Of a stretch of DNA of 64,000 nt, positions 20,811 through 31,551 are shown piece after piece. Each line of letters begins with the position of its first letter. Position 1 is the first letter of the stretch. Both the position numbers and the translations under genes were made by a program. Under the pieces are notes generated by a model. That model saw only the letters and a program-made list of their open reading frames with translations. It made no database searches and had not been told where the DNA came from. The stretch spans positions 2,850,001 through 2,914,000 of the forward strand of contig JAOTOL010001647.1 of NCBI GenBank assembly GCA_034440575.1, in the 5' to 3' direction. This stretch comes from Imbricaverruca yamaguchii (taxonomy: Eukaryota > Arthropoda > Thecostraca > Neoverrucidae).

Positions 20811-20999
20811 AAGAACACGAATAAGGATACATATAAAATTGCCCAGGATAAGAAGGGTAGCTACTCTATCTACCTCATCGATGCTGATTACGATTTGCAG
20901 CAACTGGTAGGAGCAGCACAAAAAAACCTTTCCATCAGCCGAGGGGTGAATTCCCCATATATTTTTAGATGGACTAGAGAGGCTCCAACATTGTGGTGA
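20811..20999 (+). other. Protein-like open segment, unassigned
   Basis: The plus frame reads a plausible protein segment with KKGSYSIYLIDADYDLQQLV and then GAAQKNLSISRGVNSPYIFRW before stop at 20999. Its composition is more protein-like than nearby frames, but I cannot assign a family, and the upstream part of the same frame is probably LINE 5' UTR. It could be an exon end, a piece of another mobile element, or chance. Confidence 0.22.
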
Positions 21000-21252
21000 A
21001 CATCTCGCTTCAATGACGTGGACGCCACATGATGCTCTATGAGGCAGCCACCCAATGCACATTAGTCACCGACTCGTCTTAGTTTGAGCCCTGCCGTCCC
21101 CCTCCGCCGATCCCACCGTGCCAAACATAGCGTGCTATTTCCGTTTAGTTTTCCAAAGCCTCTCTGGGACTTTCGAGCCACCTCACTACATGCGTACGGG
21201 GAAATCTCAGACTGTATAGATTGACAGACTGACCTGACGACGTTGGACTAAC
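21000..21252. other. Probable intron or intergenic sequence downstream of the PARG-like exon
   Basis: I searched the minus strand for the next exon of a PARG gene and saw none. The following coding block may lie beyond the LINE or be missing. Confidence 0.4.
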
Positions 21253-21394
21253 CTTGTAAGGTGGTAGAAGAAGGACGAGAAGTTGGCGTCCAGCAGTGTG
21301 GGGTGTGACGTGGACGAGCGTTTTGGAAATGTCGAGAAGAAGCAGTTGGCCACCAGCGACGCGACGAACCGGCGGTCCAACTCGAATGATCCAG
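21253..21394 (-). CDS. Single exon of a poly(ADP-ribose) glycohydrolase-like gene
   Basis: The minus strand, entered with two bases of a split codon, reads FELDRRFVASLVANCFFSTF, PKRSSTSHPTLLDANFSSFF and YHLT. This resembles the conserved segment of PARG just before the macrodomain catalytic core, where family members have ASLLANAFFCTFP followed by an NF-x-x-LF block. PARG removes poly(ADP-ribose) chains from proteins in the nucleus and cytoplasm. The exon is bounded by a good acceptor, tgcttcag (21395-21402 side), and a strong donor, acaag then gttagt (21247-21252). The frame is open between them, whereas an in-frame TGA lies just upstream (about 21434-21432), supporting the acceptor. No catalytic residues fall in this exon. 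Other exons were not seen within the window, so this may be a real exon with long introns or a stranded exon of a pseudogene. Confidence 0.62.
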
Positions 21395-21550
21395 CTGAAG
21401 CACATGGAGACCAGGTTGATGCCACTTTCAATCAAATACGCAGAGTTGTTGACCTCGCAAACCACACAATCTGTTGATAATATGCATAAAGTTGCACATG
21501 TGCATTCGCAATAAACCGATCAATTTGTACCATGAACGTTAGTTCATTAC
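21395..21550. other. Probable intron side of the PARG-like exon
   Basis: Minus-strand sequence upstream of the acceptor is moderately pyrimidine-rich. No preceding PARG exon was recognised up to the 46-bp array at 22118. Confidence 0.4.
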
Positions 21551-21745
21551 TTGAGCTTGGGGCGCTTCGGTCATGTTGATGATCCCAAACATGAATGATC
21601 CGCCACGCTGTCGTAGTGATAGCATGCACGTAGTAGTGGTGATCGCAGTGACCGTAGTGGTGAGTTGAGGGCGCATCGACCATGCTGATGATCTAGCGCC
21701 CTGACATGAAGTACCCAACGCTATCCTAGTGACAACCACGAACCT
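21551..21745. repeat. Diverged tandem duplication of about 110 bp
   Basis: Two blocks (starting near 21551 and near 21661) share, in order, gagcttggggcgc/gagttgagggcgc, catgttgatgatc/catgctgatgatc, acatgaa, cacgct/aacgct and tagtga. The copies have diverged by roughly a third by eye. Confidence 0.6.
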
Positions 21746-22117
21746 TCTCTAGAGAGAGAAATAGCACACCATGCCCTGCACCCTGTCCAGAAGTTAGTTT
21801 GGAATAGTTTACCATACATTCAGTTGATTACCGTCGAATTATGCACAGCGAGTGGAAAATATTGCATGCGACCTTTGGCAAAAACGTCCTCTGAAGACGT
21901 TCCTTGCCACGGAGCTATGCACCATATAAGCACCGCCTTGCGTCGCCTGTTTCCACAGCATCACAGGCTCCCGCCATTTAGTAATTTACAACAACCACAA
22001 ATAGGTGATGAAAGATGGCTTCTGGAAGTCAGCAACTGACAGACCAGCTGGAATTATTAAATGCTTTCTGGAATTATCCAATGCTCTCTCCACGTTGATT
22101 TGTGCTGGTGACCCGAG
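21746..22117. other. Unique spacer before the 46-bp array
   Basis: No gene is recognised in either strand. Confidence 0.5.
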
Positions 22118-24033
22118 TTTGTGTCGTGTTGCCGGCGTGCCATCGTTGTGTAGTGTCGCCATAGTTGTGTCGTGTTGCTGGCGTGCCATCGTTGTGTAGT
22201 GTCGCCATAGTTGTGTCGTGTTTCCGGCGTGCCATAGTTGTGTAGTGTCGCCATAGTTGTATCGTGTTGCCGGCGTGCCATCGTTGTGTAGTGTCGCCAT
22301 CGTTGTGTAGTGTCGCCATAGTTGTGTCGTGTTGCCGGCGTGCCATCGTTGTGTAGTGTCGCCATAGTTGTATCGTGTTGCCGGCGTGCCATTGTTGTGT
22401 AGTGTCGCCATCGTTGTGTAGTGTCGCCATAGTTGTGTCGTGTTGCCGGCGTGCCATCGTTGTGTAGTGTCGCCATAGTTGTGTCGTGTTTCCGGCGTGC
22501 CATAGTTGTGTAGTGTCGCCATAGTTGTATCGTGTTGCCGGCGTGCCATCGTTGTGTAGTGTCGCCATCGTTGTGTAGTGTCGCCATAGTTGTGTCGTGT
22601 TCCCGGCGTGCCATCGTTGTGTAGTGTCGCCATAGTTGTATCGTGTTGCCGGCGTGCCATCGTTGTGTAGTGTCGCCATCGTTGTGTAGTGTCGCCATAG
22701 TTGTGTCGTGTTGCCGGCGTGCCATCGTTGTGTAGTGTCGCCACAGTTGTGTCGTGTTGCCGGCGTGCCATCGTTGTGTAGTGTCGCCATAGTTGTGTCG
22801 TGTTGCCGGCGTGCCATCGTTGTGTAGTGTCGCCACAGTTGTGTCGTGTTGCCGGCGTGCCATCGTTGTGTAGTGTCGCCATAGTTGTGTCGTGTTGCCG
22901 GCGTGCCATCGTTGTGTAGTGTCGCCATAGTTGCATCGTGTTGCCGGCGTGCCATCGTTGTGTAGTGTCGCCATCGTTGTGTCGTGTCGCCGGCGTGCCA
23001 TCGTTGTGTAGTGTCGCCATCGTTGTGTAGTGTCACCATCGTTGTGTAGTGTCGCCGTAGTTGTGTCGTGTTGCCGGCGTGCCATCGTTGTGTAGTGTCG
23101 CCACAGTTGTGTCGTGTTGCCGGCGTGCCATCGTTGTGTAGTGTCGCCATAGTTGTGTAGTGTCGCCACAGTTGTGTCGTGTTGCCGGCGTGCCATCGTT
23201 GTGTAGTGTCGCCATAGTTGTGTCGTGTTGCCGGCGTGCCATCGTTGTGTAGTGTCGCCATAGTTGTGTCGTGTTGCCGGCGTGCCATCGTTGTGTAGTG
23301 TCGCCATAGTTGTGTCGTGTTGCCGGCGTGCCATCGTTGTGTAGTGTCGCCATAGTTGTGTCGTGTTGCCGGCGTACCATCGTTGTGTAGTGTCGCCATA
23401 GTTGTGTCGTGTTGTCGGCGTGCCATAGTTGTGTAGTGTCGCCATAGTTGTGTCGTGTTGCCGGCGTGCCATCGTTGTGTAGTGTCGCCACAGTTGTGTC
23501 GTGTTGCCGGCGTGCCATCGTTGTGTAGTGTCGCCATAGTTGCATCGTGTTGCCGGCGTGCCATCGTTGTGTAGTGTCGCCATCGTTGTGTCGTGTCGCC
23601 GGCGTGCCATCGTTGTGTAGTGTCGCCATCGTTGTGTAGTGTCACCATCGTTGTGTAGTGTCGCCGTAGTTGTGTCGTGTTGCCGGCGTGCCATCGTTGT
23701 GTAGTGTCGCCACAGTTGTGTCGTGTTGCCGGCGTGCCATCGTTGTGTAGTGTCGCCATAGTTGTGTAGTGTCGCCATAGTTGTGTCGTGTTGTCGGCGT
23801 GCCATAGTTGTGTAGTGTCGCCATAGTTGTGTCGTGTTGCCGGCGTGCCATCGTTGTGTAGTGTCGCCATAGTTGTGTCGTGTTGCCGGCGTGCCATCGT
23901 TGTGTAGTGTCGCCATAGTTGTGTCGTGTTGCCGGCGTGCCATCGTTGTGTAGTGTCGCCATAGTTGTGTCGTGTTGCCGGCGTGCCATCGTTGTGTAGT
24001 GTCGCCATAGTTGTGTCGTGTTGTCGGCGTGCT
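22118..24033. repeat. 46-bp array with 19-bp sub-repeats and a 609-bp higher-order repeat
   Basis: The basic unit is a 19-bp part, gttgtgtagtgtcgccata, joined to a 27-bp part beginning gttgtgtcgtgttgccggcg. Extra 19-bp parts are inserted singly or in pairs at intervals. Rare variants recur at a fixed distance: ttgcatcgtg at 22931 and 23540, and tgtcaccatc at 23031 and 23640, both 609 bp apart, with matching neighbours. So a 609-bp block was duplicated as a unit. A tttccgg variant at 22221 and 22489 shows another, 268-bp, duplication. Frames of up to 694 codons cross the minus strand but are not credible as protein. Confidence 0.95.
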
Positions 24034-24067
24034 TCGCTTTGAAGCTCCCGGAGGCAACGCCTGTCCA
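24034..24067. other. Array edge
   Basis: Transition between the 46-bp array and the G-rich repeat. It contains gcttcgctttgaagc, a short inverted repeat (gcttc/gaagc). Confidence 0.5.
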
Positions 24068-24310
24068 GCGGCCGTGTGTTTGACCTGACCCACAGGGGGT
24101 GGGGGCGCCGTTCCGGCGGCCGTGTGTCGGCCCTGACCCACAGGGGGGGGGCGGTCCGGCAGCCGTGTGTTTGACCTGACCTACAGGGGGGGCGGTCCGG
24201 CAGCCGTGTGTTTGACCTGACCTACAGGGGGCGGTCCGGTGGCCGTGTGTCGGACCTGGCCCAGAGGGGTGGGGATAGGGGGGGGGGGGGCGGCGGCCGT
24301 TGTGTTTGAT
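24068..24310. repeat. GC-rich degenerate repeat of 40-60 bp, about 5 copies
   Basis: Each copy contains ccgtgtgt, ttgacctgacc or a close variant, acaggggg and ggcggtccggc. Copy length varies through the G runs. Several runs of 6-12 G make it a candidate for slippage and for guanine-quadruplex formation. Confidence 0.85.
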
Positions 24311-24410
24311 GATGTCCGGCCGGCCGGTGTCCGAGCCGCGGACCGTATGGCTCCCGGCTCCTGTGCCGCTGTGCTGAGGGCGGGGGTGTGACCCGCCAAC
24401 TGCTGGGCTG

Positions 24411-26075
24411 CTGGGGCCGCTACACCAGCCGGACTGGCCGCTACACCAGCCCGACTGGCCGCTACACCAGCCCAACTGGCCGCTACACCAGCCCAACTGG
24501 CAGCTACACCAGCCCAACTGGCCGCTACACCAGCCCAACTGGCCGCTACACCAGCCCGACTGGCCGCTACACCAGCCCAACTGGCCGCTACACCAGCCCA
24601 ACTGACCGCTACAACAGCCCACCTGGCCGCTAAACCAGACCAACTGGCCGCTGCATCAGCCCAACTTGCCGCTATACCAGCCCGACTGGCCGCTACACCA
24701 GCCCGACTGGCCGCTACACCAGCCCGACTGGCCGCTATACCAGCCCGACTGGCCGCTAAACCAGACCAACTGGCCGCTGCATCAGCCCACCTGACCGCTG
24801 CACCAGCCCAACTGACCGCTACAACAGCCCACCTGGCCGCTACACCAGACCAACTGGCCGCTACATCAGCCCACCTGACCGCTACAACAGCCCAGCTAGC
24901 CGCTACAGCAGCCCACCTGACCGCTACAACAGCCCAGCTAGCCGCTACACCAGCCCACCTGGCCGCTACACCAGCCCAGCTAGCCGCTACACCAGCCCGA
25001 CTGGCCGCTACACCAGCCCGACTGGCCGCTACACCAGACCAACTGGCCGCTACACCAGCCCACCTGGCCGCTACACCAGCCCAGCTAGCCGCTACACCAG
25101 CCCGACTGGCCGCTACACCAGCCCGACTGGCCGCTACAACAGCCCACCTAGCCGCTACACCAGCCCACCTGGCCGCTACACCAGCCCAGCTAGCCGCTAC
25201 ACCAGCCCGACTGGCCGCTACAACAGCCCACCTAGCCGCTACACCAGCCCAGCTAGCCGCTACACCAGCCCAACTGACCGCTACACCAGCCCACCTGACC
25301 GCTACAACAGCCCATCTAGCCGCTACACCAGCCCAGCTAGCCGCTACACCAGCCCGACTGGCCGCTACACCAGCCCGACTGGCCGCTACAACAGCCCACC
25401 TAGCCGCTACACCAGCCCACCTGGCCGCTACACCAGCCCACCTGACCGCTACACCAGCCCACCTGGCCGCTACACCAGCCCAACTGGCCGCTACACCAGC
25501 CCAACTGGCCGCTACACCAGCCCGCCTGGCCGCTACATCAGCCCACCTGGCCGCTACATCAGCCCACCTGGCCGCTACATCAGCCCAACTGGCCGCACTG
25601 ACCACGGTACGCAGGTAGAGGCTGGCAGCTACGCCAGCCCGACTGGCCGCTACATCAGCCCAACTGGCCGCACTGGCCACGGTACGCAGGTAGAGGCTGG
25701 CCGCTACACCAGCCCGACTGGCCGCTACATCAGCCCAACTGGCCGCACTGGCCACGTACGCAGTAGAGGCTGGCCGCTACACCAGCCCGACTGGCCGCTA
25801 CATCAGCCCAACTGGCCGCTACATCAGCCCAACTGGCCGCTACACCAGCCCAGCTAGCCGCTACACCAGCCCAGCTAGCCGCTACACCAGCCCGCCTGGC
25901 CGCTACATCAGCCCACCTGGCCGCTACACCAGCCCGACTGGCCGCTACATCAGCCCGACTGGCCGCTACATCAGCCCACCTGGCCGCTACACCAGCCCGA
26001 CTGGCCGCTACATCAGCCCAGCTAGCCGCTACACCAGCCCACCTGGCCGCACTGGCGACGGCACGCAGGTAGAGG
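24411..26075. repeat. 21-bp minisatellite, about 78 copies, with an internal 90-bp-scale repeat
   Basis: The unit is ccgctacaccagcccgactgg with variation at a few sites (aca/atc, cga/caa/cac/cag, tgg/tga/tag). Near 25590-25780 and at 26050-26085 the array is interrupted by segments with cacggtacgcaggtagaggc, three of which recur at regular spacing of roughly 90 bases. The unit is 7 codons long and lacks stops on the minus strand, giving a 524-codon Ala/Val/Trp-rich frame that I reject as a gene. Confidence 0.95.
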
Positions 26076-26131
26076 CTGGCCGGCGGCATTAATCATCAAC
26101 CGCACAGCATTGCCGAAAACATTCAATTCTC

Positions 26132-26162
26132 CCGGCTCTGACCGCCTAACGGTCAGAGCCGG
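26132..26162. repeat. Perfect 13-bp inverted repeat with 5-base loop
   Basis: ccggctctgaccg (26132-26144) is followed by cctaa and then cggtcagagccgg (26150-26162), an exact reverse complement. A GC-rich hairpin of this strength is unlikely by chance in unique sequence. It lies just beyond the 21-bp array. It is not followed by a T run. Confidence 0.95.
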
Positions 26163-26569
26163 AATGAGTCATGTCGGATGAGCCATGATGAATGGCGCCA
26201 CGCATTACGCTTTTGACACGCTATTTTGCTGTCGCTTTGTTCATGGGCAGTCAGTTGATTGATGTCGGATTCCTCTTCTGTTCGACATAATCGTTTAGCT
26301 TCAGGCTTACGAAGCGACTGCAAGCGCTCACGTCGACCCGGCGTCATTTGTATGGCCACTCTCTAAAAGCAATGCTATGGCTGTCTCAAATTAATGGCTG
26401 ATCACCACATCGAGCGCATGAGGCTACGCTCATAATGCCAAGTGAAGGAAAAGGTTTCTACTCACTGACGTGTTGGAAACAAAGAAGGCTAGCAATATGC
26501 ACTTTTCAGTTGGGGCATGGGTTTCAGGGCCAACCTTGCAACATGACGTCGAAAAAACATACACGTACA
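26163..26569. other. Unique sequence, no gene recognised
   Basis: No ORF with a recognisable domain. A 68-codon minus frame (26153-26359) is unremarkable. Confidence 0.5.
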
Positions 26570-26781
<212 letters not shown>

Positions 26782-26889
26782 TTACTTTCAAATATCCATC
26801 CTGCTCCTTCAGCACCTTTCTCCCCCTCCCTTGCTCTGTTTCTGTGCCTATCCCTCGCTCTCTGTGTGTCTGCCATTTCCTCGCATGTC

Positions 26890-27420
26890 TACCTGGGCGG
26901 CCCCCGGAGCGCCCGCCACTATTGCTGCGACGCGCCGCACCTGCGCCCGGCAATAAAACATCTCTATTCTCGGGCGGTCTCATGCGACAGGCCGTAACTG
27001 CGATTGCACACGAGCCGCTGCGGTGGCGACCCTGCGGCGCACGAGGCGGCGGCGCGGCGGGACGCGCGGCGGGACATGGCGGGACATGGCGGGACGCGCG
27101 GCGGGCAGCTCAGCCGCCGCCGCGCTGGGGTGCCGGCGCGCCCGCCAAGCGCGCGCCGGCAGCGCGCCGGCGGGTTCAATGCGCGCCAGAACGCGCCGGA
27201 AGAGAGCGGCGCCGCGTGCCGTTAAGCCCTGCAAGTCTCCGCCGGCTGATGCGCAGGACCGCTAAAATATCGGTGGCCTGACCTGACCTGGTGGTGGCGC
27301 TGCCGGCACGGGAACGCCTGTCGTGTCTTCAATCACCGGCGGCGCGCGCAAACATCCCCTTTAATTAGGCGCGCAGCGGAGGCGCGCCGGCGGGAGCTGC
27401 ACCTAACGACCTTGGGGTCA
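26890..27420. promoter_or_regulatory. CpG-dense stretch
   Basis: CG dinucleotides are very frequent by eye, with tracts such as gcgcgccggcg and ggcgcgc, and an internal imperfect repeat of ggcgggacatg/ggcgggacgcg at 27055-27105. Such islands often mark promoters or unmethylated DNA in animals, but no first exon is visible. ORFs in it overlap on both strands as expected of GC-rich DNA. Confidence 0.45.
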
Positions 27421-28369
27421 GCTGGGTCGCCGGGAAACCATCAAGACCGGTGCGAGTCATCACAGGAGCACTGGAGTGAAGTACGACACCCGCCGAGCAC
27501 GGGGCGGTTCACACATCACTTGCTCCTTCTTGTGTACACTTCGAGTGAGCCAGTACAGTGTCTGTAACCACATTTAGCCGTCTGGGTTATATTGGCTAAT
27601 TCCATAAATGGAGGTCGTGGTAATCATCTTCCCCGCCCATTGGAACGTCACGTTCTCTTCACATTGTATGTGGTGAACTTTTCAGTTTTGTACAACCTAA
27701 AGCTAATATGAAGCGAAAATGATAATAATTATTGCAATGCCCGACGTTTTGGTCAAGGGTAAGGAAAAGCGAACCTTACCTTCTTCAAGGGTAAGGAAAA
27801 GCAAACACGTTTAGCAGAATGGGTACCCATTATCACTGCAACACATTTTCTCATCACTGCAGTAGTTCATCCAAGGAAAAGCCGATGCTCCCTCTGTAGC
27901 GCAATTCTGGCTGCGTGTCTGCCCTCGCCATCCTGTCCTATCATCTAGAGGTCTGCATGGGCCGGAGAGTACATGCAGGTACATACAGGGTGGTCGGGAA
28001 TGTCCTGTAGACAAGCCGGCGACACTACAGAGGCTGGTGTTCCCTAGGATAAACGCTCAGTTTGGCACGGCCACGTCACGTGACGGATCAGGGAGGATCC
28101 ATCTGCCTAGCCGCTGAGTGGGCGATGGACGCGGGCCGATCCAGGTCAGCGGATGTGAAGATACAGAGAGCGGGGACGATCAACACGGAACAGTGATCGA
28201 AAGGTGGACGTGATTGGCATTGATATACACTACAACACAGATAGGAAAATTACGACGGAGTAGTTCGACGTTGATCGGTTGATGAGGTAATAGGGGATAA
28301 ACAACGAGGGAGAGAGCAGATAGTAAAGGCAGATAGAGACACAGAGGCAGAGCCAGAGCTAAACATGGA
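27421..28369. other. Unique sequence, one hairpin-prone segment
   Basis: No gene is recognised. At 27755-27803 ggtaagg pairs with ccttacc, and aagggtaaggaaaagc occurs twice (27759 and 27788). Read on the minus strand, tgaagaagg, this stem and aaaacgtcgggc resemble 3'-end debris of some mobile elements, but I cannot name one. Confidence 0.4.
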
Positions 28370-28730
28370 GATATAGACAGAGGCAGAGACAGAGACAGAG
28401 ACAGAGGCAGATACAGAGGCAGATACAGAGGCAGCGACAGAGATAAAGACAGAGCAGACAGAGACAGAGACAGAGAGAGATAGAGAGAGACAGAGACAGA
28501 GGCATAGACAGAGACAGAGACAGAGACAGAGACAGAGACTGAGACAGAGACACAAGACACAGAGACAGAGACAGAGGCAGATACAGATACAGATACAGAT
28601 ACAGAGACAGCGATAGAGACAGAGACACAGACAGACACGGATACAGCGAAAGAGACAGAGACAGAGACAGGCACGGAAGCAGCGATAGGGACAGAGACAG
28701 AGATAGACACGGAGACAGCGGGAGAAGTAA
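28370..28730. repeat. Hexamer-like gacaga repeat
   Basis: Units gacaga/gacagag, with interspersed ggcagata, form a purine-rich strand. Minus frames of up to 356 codons (Ser-Val or Leu-Ser repeats) are repeat artefacts. Confidence 0.93.
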
Positions 28731-28862
28731 GACATCCGGATGAGGCGGCCGAGACGGCGAGAGAGACGGCGGGAGAGACGGCGGGAGAGACGGCGGGAGA
28801 GACAGCGGCCGAGATGGCGGGAGAGACGGCGGCAGAGTCGGACGGCGGAGACGGGCTGAAGA
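28731..28862. repeat. 15-bp gagacggcgggagag-type repeat
   Basis: About eight degenerate units of gagacggcggga/gagatggcggga follow on directly from the hexamer array and may derive from it. Confidence 0.8.
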
Positions 28863-28994
28863 GACGGCAGACCGCCGCCCGGCCCCACATCGTGTTGTCG
28901 GAACATGGCGTGACTGTGCGGCCGATAGCATCGTCACGCACAATCGTGCCGGCGCGACAAAAAGTGGCCGGGCCGCGCCACACGCCAGCGACAC

Positions 28995-29805
28995 ACGGCC
29001 TGCCCGACCGTCTGCCGTGCGACGCACGGCCGGCCCGACCGTCTGCCGTGCGACACACGGCCAGAGCCCGACCGTCTGCCGTGCGACAGACTGCCTGCCC
29101 GACCGTCTGCCGTGCGACAGACGGCCAGAGCCCGACCGTCTGCCGTGCGACACACGGCCAGAGCCCGACCGTCTGCCGTGCGACACACGGCCAGAGCCCG
29201 ACCGTCTGCCGTGCGACACACGGCCGGCCCGACCGTCTGCCGTGCGACAACGGCCGGCCCGACCGTCTGCCGTGCGCAGACGGTCAGGCCCGACCGTCTG
29301 CCGGCGACAACGGCCAGAGCCCGACCGTCTGCCCAACGCAGACGGAGCCGACCGTCGCCTCACAACGCCGGCCCAGTCCGCACACAAGCCGACCGTCTGC
29401 CGTGCGACAGACGGCCTGCCGACCGTCTGCCGTGCGACAGCCAAGCCCGACCGTCTGCCGTGCGACACACGGCCTGCCCGACCGTCTGCCGTGCGACACA
29501 CGGCCTGCCCGACCGTCTGCCGTGCGACAGACGGCCTGTCCGACCGTCTGCCGTGCGACACACGGTCAGAGCCCGACCGTCTGCCGTGCGACACACGGCC
29601 TGCCCGACCGTCTGCCGTGCGACAGACAGCCAGAGCCCGACCGTCTGCCGTGCGACACACGGCCAGAGCCCGACCGTCTGCCGTGCGTCAGACGGTCAGA
29701 GCCCGACCGTCTGCCGTGCGACACACGGCCAGAGTCTGACCGTCTGCCGTGCGACAGACGCCCAGAGCCCGACCGTCTGCCGTGCGACACACGGTCAGCC
29801 GGGTG
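28995..29805. repeat. 30/33-bp minisatellite, about 26 copies
   Basis: The shared core is cgaccgtctgccgtgcgaca. It is followed by cacggcctgcc (30-bp form) or cacggccagagcc (33-bp form). Both lengths are multiples of 3, and frames of 240-433 codons cross on both strands. Indels at 29250-29450 break register. The core contains cggcagacggtcgg-like inverted segments, which may aid fold-back. Confidence 0.94.
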
Positions 29806-30983
29806 AAAATTGTACTTCGCATTGTAATCGTACAAAAGAGGCGATGGCCATCTCATGGGATTTATACCCCAGGCGCGGTATATCATTATGCCATTAAAGG
29901 TCATCTTTTGTAACAAGAATGTCTTCCGACGAGGCGAAAGCATATCAAGCCTACCAATAAAGGCAATAGTGATGCCTGATGCGATATGTTCTGGCCTGGT
30001 AGAGTATAGGATGGGATGATAAGGTCACGAATAAACTGACCTAGCCATTTCGGCACGAATAACCGCACCAAATGGCCCATCTCGAGCATTTCGAGTGCAC
30101 GTGGCTTATAGTTAATGAGCACATCCTCCGAGCATTATGTGAAGAACACGCACAGGCACTCAAAGTTATCAATTCTGAATATCACTTCTAATGACAGCAA
30201 AGGACGGGTCCCACACTCGTGCATCCAATTTAGTCGATTTACATGGGGCGTGACCGTGAACAACAGGTTGTAAGACGTCGAGGAGACCACAACCGAAAAC
30301 ATGGCATAAACGGTGCCGCATCCTCTGTATGGACATCAGTCGCATGTGGAGTGATGGGAGAGGGCCTCCCGTGGCGAGCTGGGGTCAACACAGCCTCGTT
30401 AGGTGCCCACGTCGAGTCAAATACGACGACTGCGAACCAGGGCGTCGGAAAGTGAACCCAAACACACGGCGTCACTGTCCGATGCTGTGATCCTCTCTCG
30501 GCAAACGCCGACCATTCGAATGCGTGCCGAATTTGGTGAGAAAATGTTGGCGTCCACGCGTGCAATCCTGCGGGGTTGGGGGAGGGGGTCGCTGCCTTCT
30601 CGACACCGCTCGCAGAGGTCTCCAGAAGCCGATGGCCCTCTCCTTGATGGGTGCAGACTCGGTGGGGCGTGGGGAATGGAAGCAGACCAAGACGAGACCA
30701 TCGGTCATGATGTGACGAATGGTGGCCGCAGACGTAACTTTCGTGGCTGCGCTGTTCCGCGGGATTCCTGTTGTTGGATGCCGGCGGCGGAACAACTTTC
30801 CATGGACCCTGGGCTTGGAGTAGAAGGGAGAATAGCGAGGCGGAGCGCAAGCATTCATGTGAGGTCACGAAATGGTGTCAACAGCGACACGGCAACTGAA
30901 GAAAAGCATGCTCCCGGAAGGTCATCAACGAAGCTGAGGTCTCGAATTGCGCTATTCGATGGATTCAGACAGAGGGAGAGAAG
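29806..30983. other. Unique sequence with overlapping unassigned ORFs
   Basis: At 30239-30868 minus there is a 209-codon frame, and at 30403-30996 plus a 197-codon frame on the opposite strand. Neither has a signal, domain or motif I recognise. A minus segment near 30740 (SAATKVTSAATIRHIMTDGL) faintly recalls the DNA-binding region of Tc1/mariner transposases, too weakly to call. The plus frame runs to the edge of the GAGT array. Confidence 0.35.
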
Positions 30984-31551
30984 AGCGAGTGATTGAGTGA
31001 GTGAGTGAGTGAGTGAGTGAGTGAGTGAGTGAGTGAGTGAGTGAGTGAGTGAGTGAGTGAGTGAGTGAGTGAGTGAGTGAGTGAGTGAGGGAGTGAGTGA
31101 GTGAGTGAGTGAGTGAGTGAGTGAGTGAGTGAGTGAGTGAGTGAGTGAGTGAGTGAGTGAGTGAGTGAGTGAGGGAGTGAGTGAGTGAGTGAGTGAGTGA
31201 GTGAGTGAGTGAGTGAGTGAGTGAGTGAGTGAGTGAGTGAGTGAGTGAGTGAGTGAGTGAGTGAGTGAGTGAGTGAGTGAGTGAGTGAGTGAGTGAGTGA
31301 GTGAGTGAGTGAGTGAGTGAGTGAGTGAGTGAGTGAGTGAGTGAGTGAGTGAGTGAGTGAGTGAGTGAGTGAGTGAGTGAGTGAGTGAGTGAGTGAGTGA
31401 GTGAGTGAGTGAGTGAGTGAGTGAGTGAGTGAGTGAGTGAGTGAGAGTGAGTGAGTGAGTTAGTTGAGTGTGAGTGAGTGAGTTAGTTAGTTAGTTAGTT
31501 AGTTAGTGAGTGAGTGAGTGAGTGAGTGAGTGAGTGAGTGAGTGAGTGAGT
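30984..31551. repeat. (GAGT)n tetranucleotide array, about 140 copies
   Basis: Near-perfect gagt repeats for about 565 bases, with two gagg changes (31089 and 31173 region) and a short gttagtta variant block at 31458-31508. Such length and purity imply high present-day instability. Confidence 0.98.

Noticed and set aside
22057..24643. Minus frames of 333-694 codons rich in His-Asn-Asp-Thr
   Set aside because: These are readings of the 46-bp array. The 46-bp unit is not a multiple of 3 and no frame has a start context or domain.
30239..30996. Tc1/mariner-like transposase remnant on the minus strand
   Set aside because: A short TSAATIRHIMTDGL-type resemblance was seen, but no catalytic DDE blocks and no terminal inverted repeats were found.
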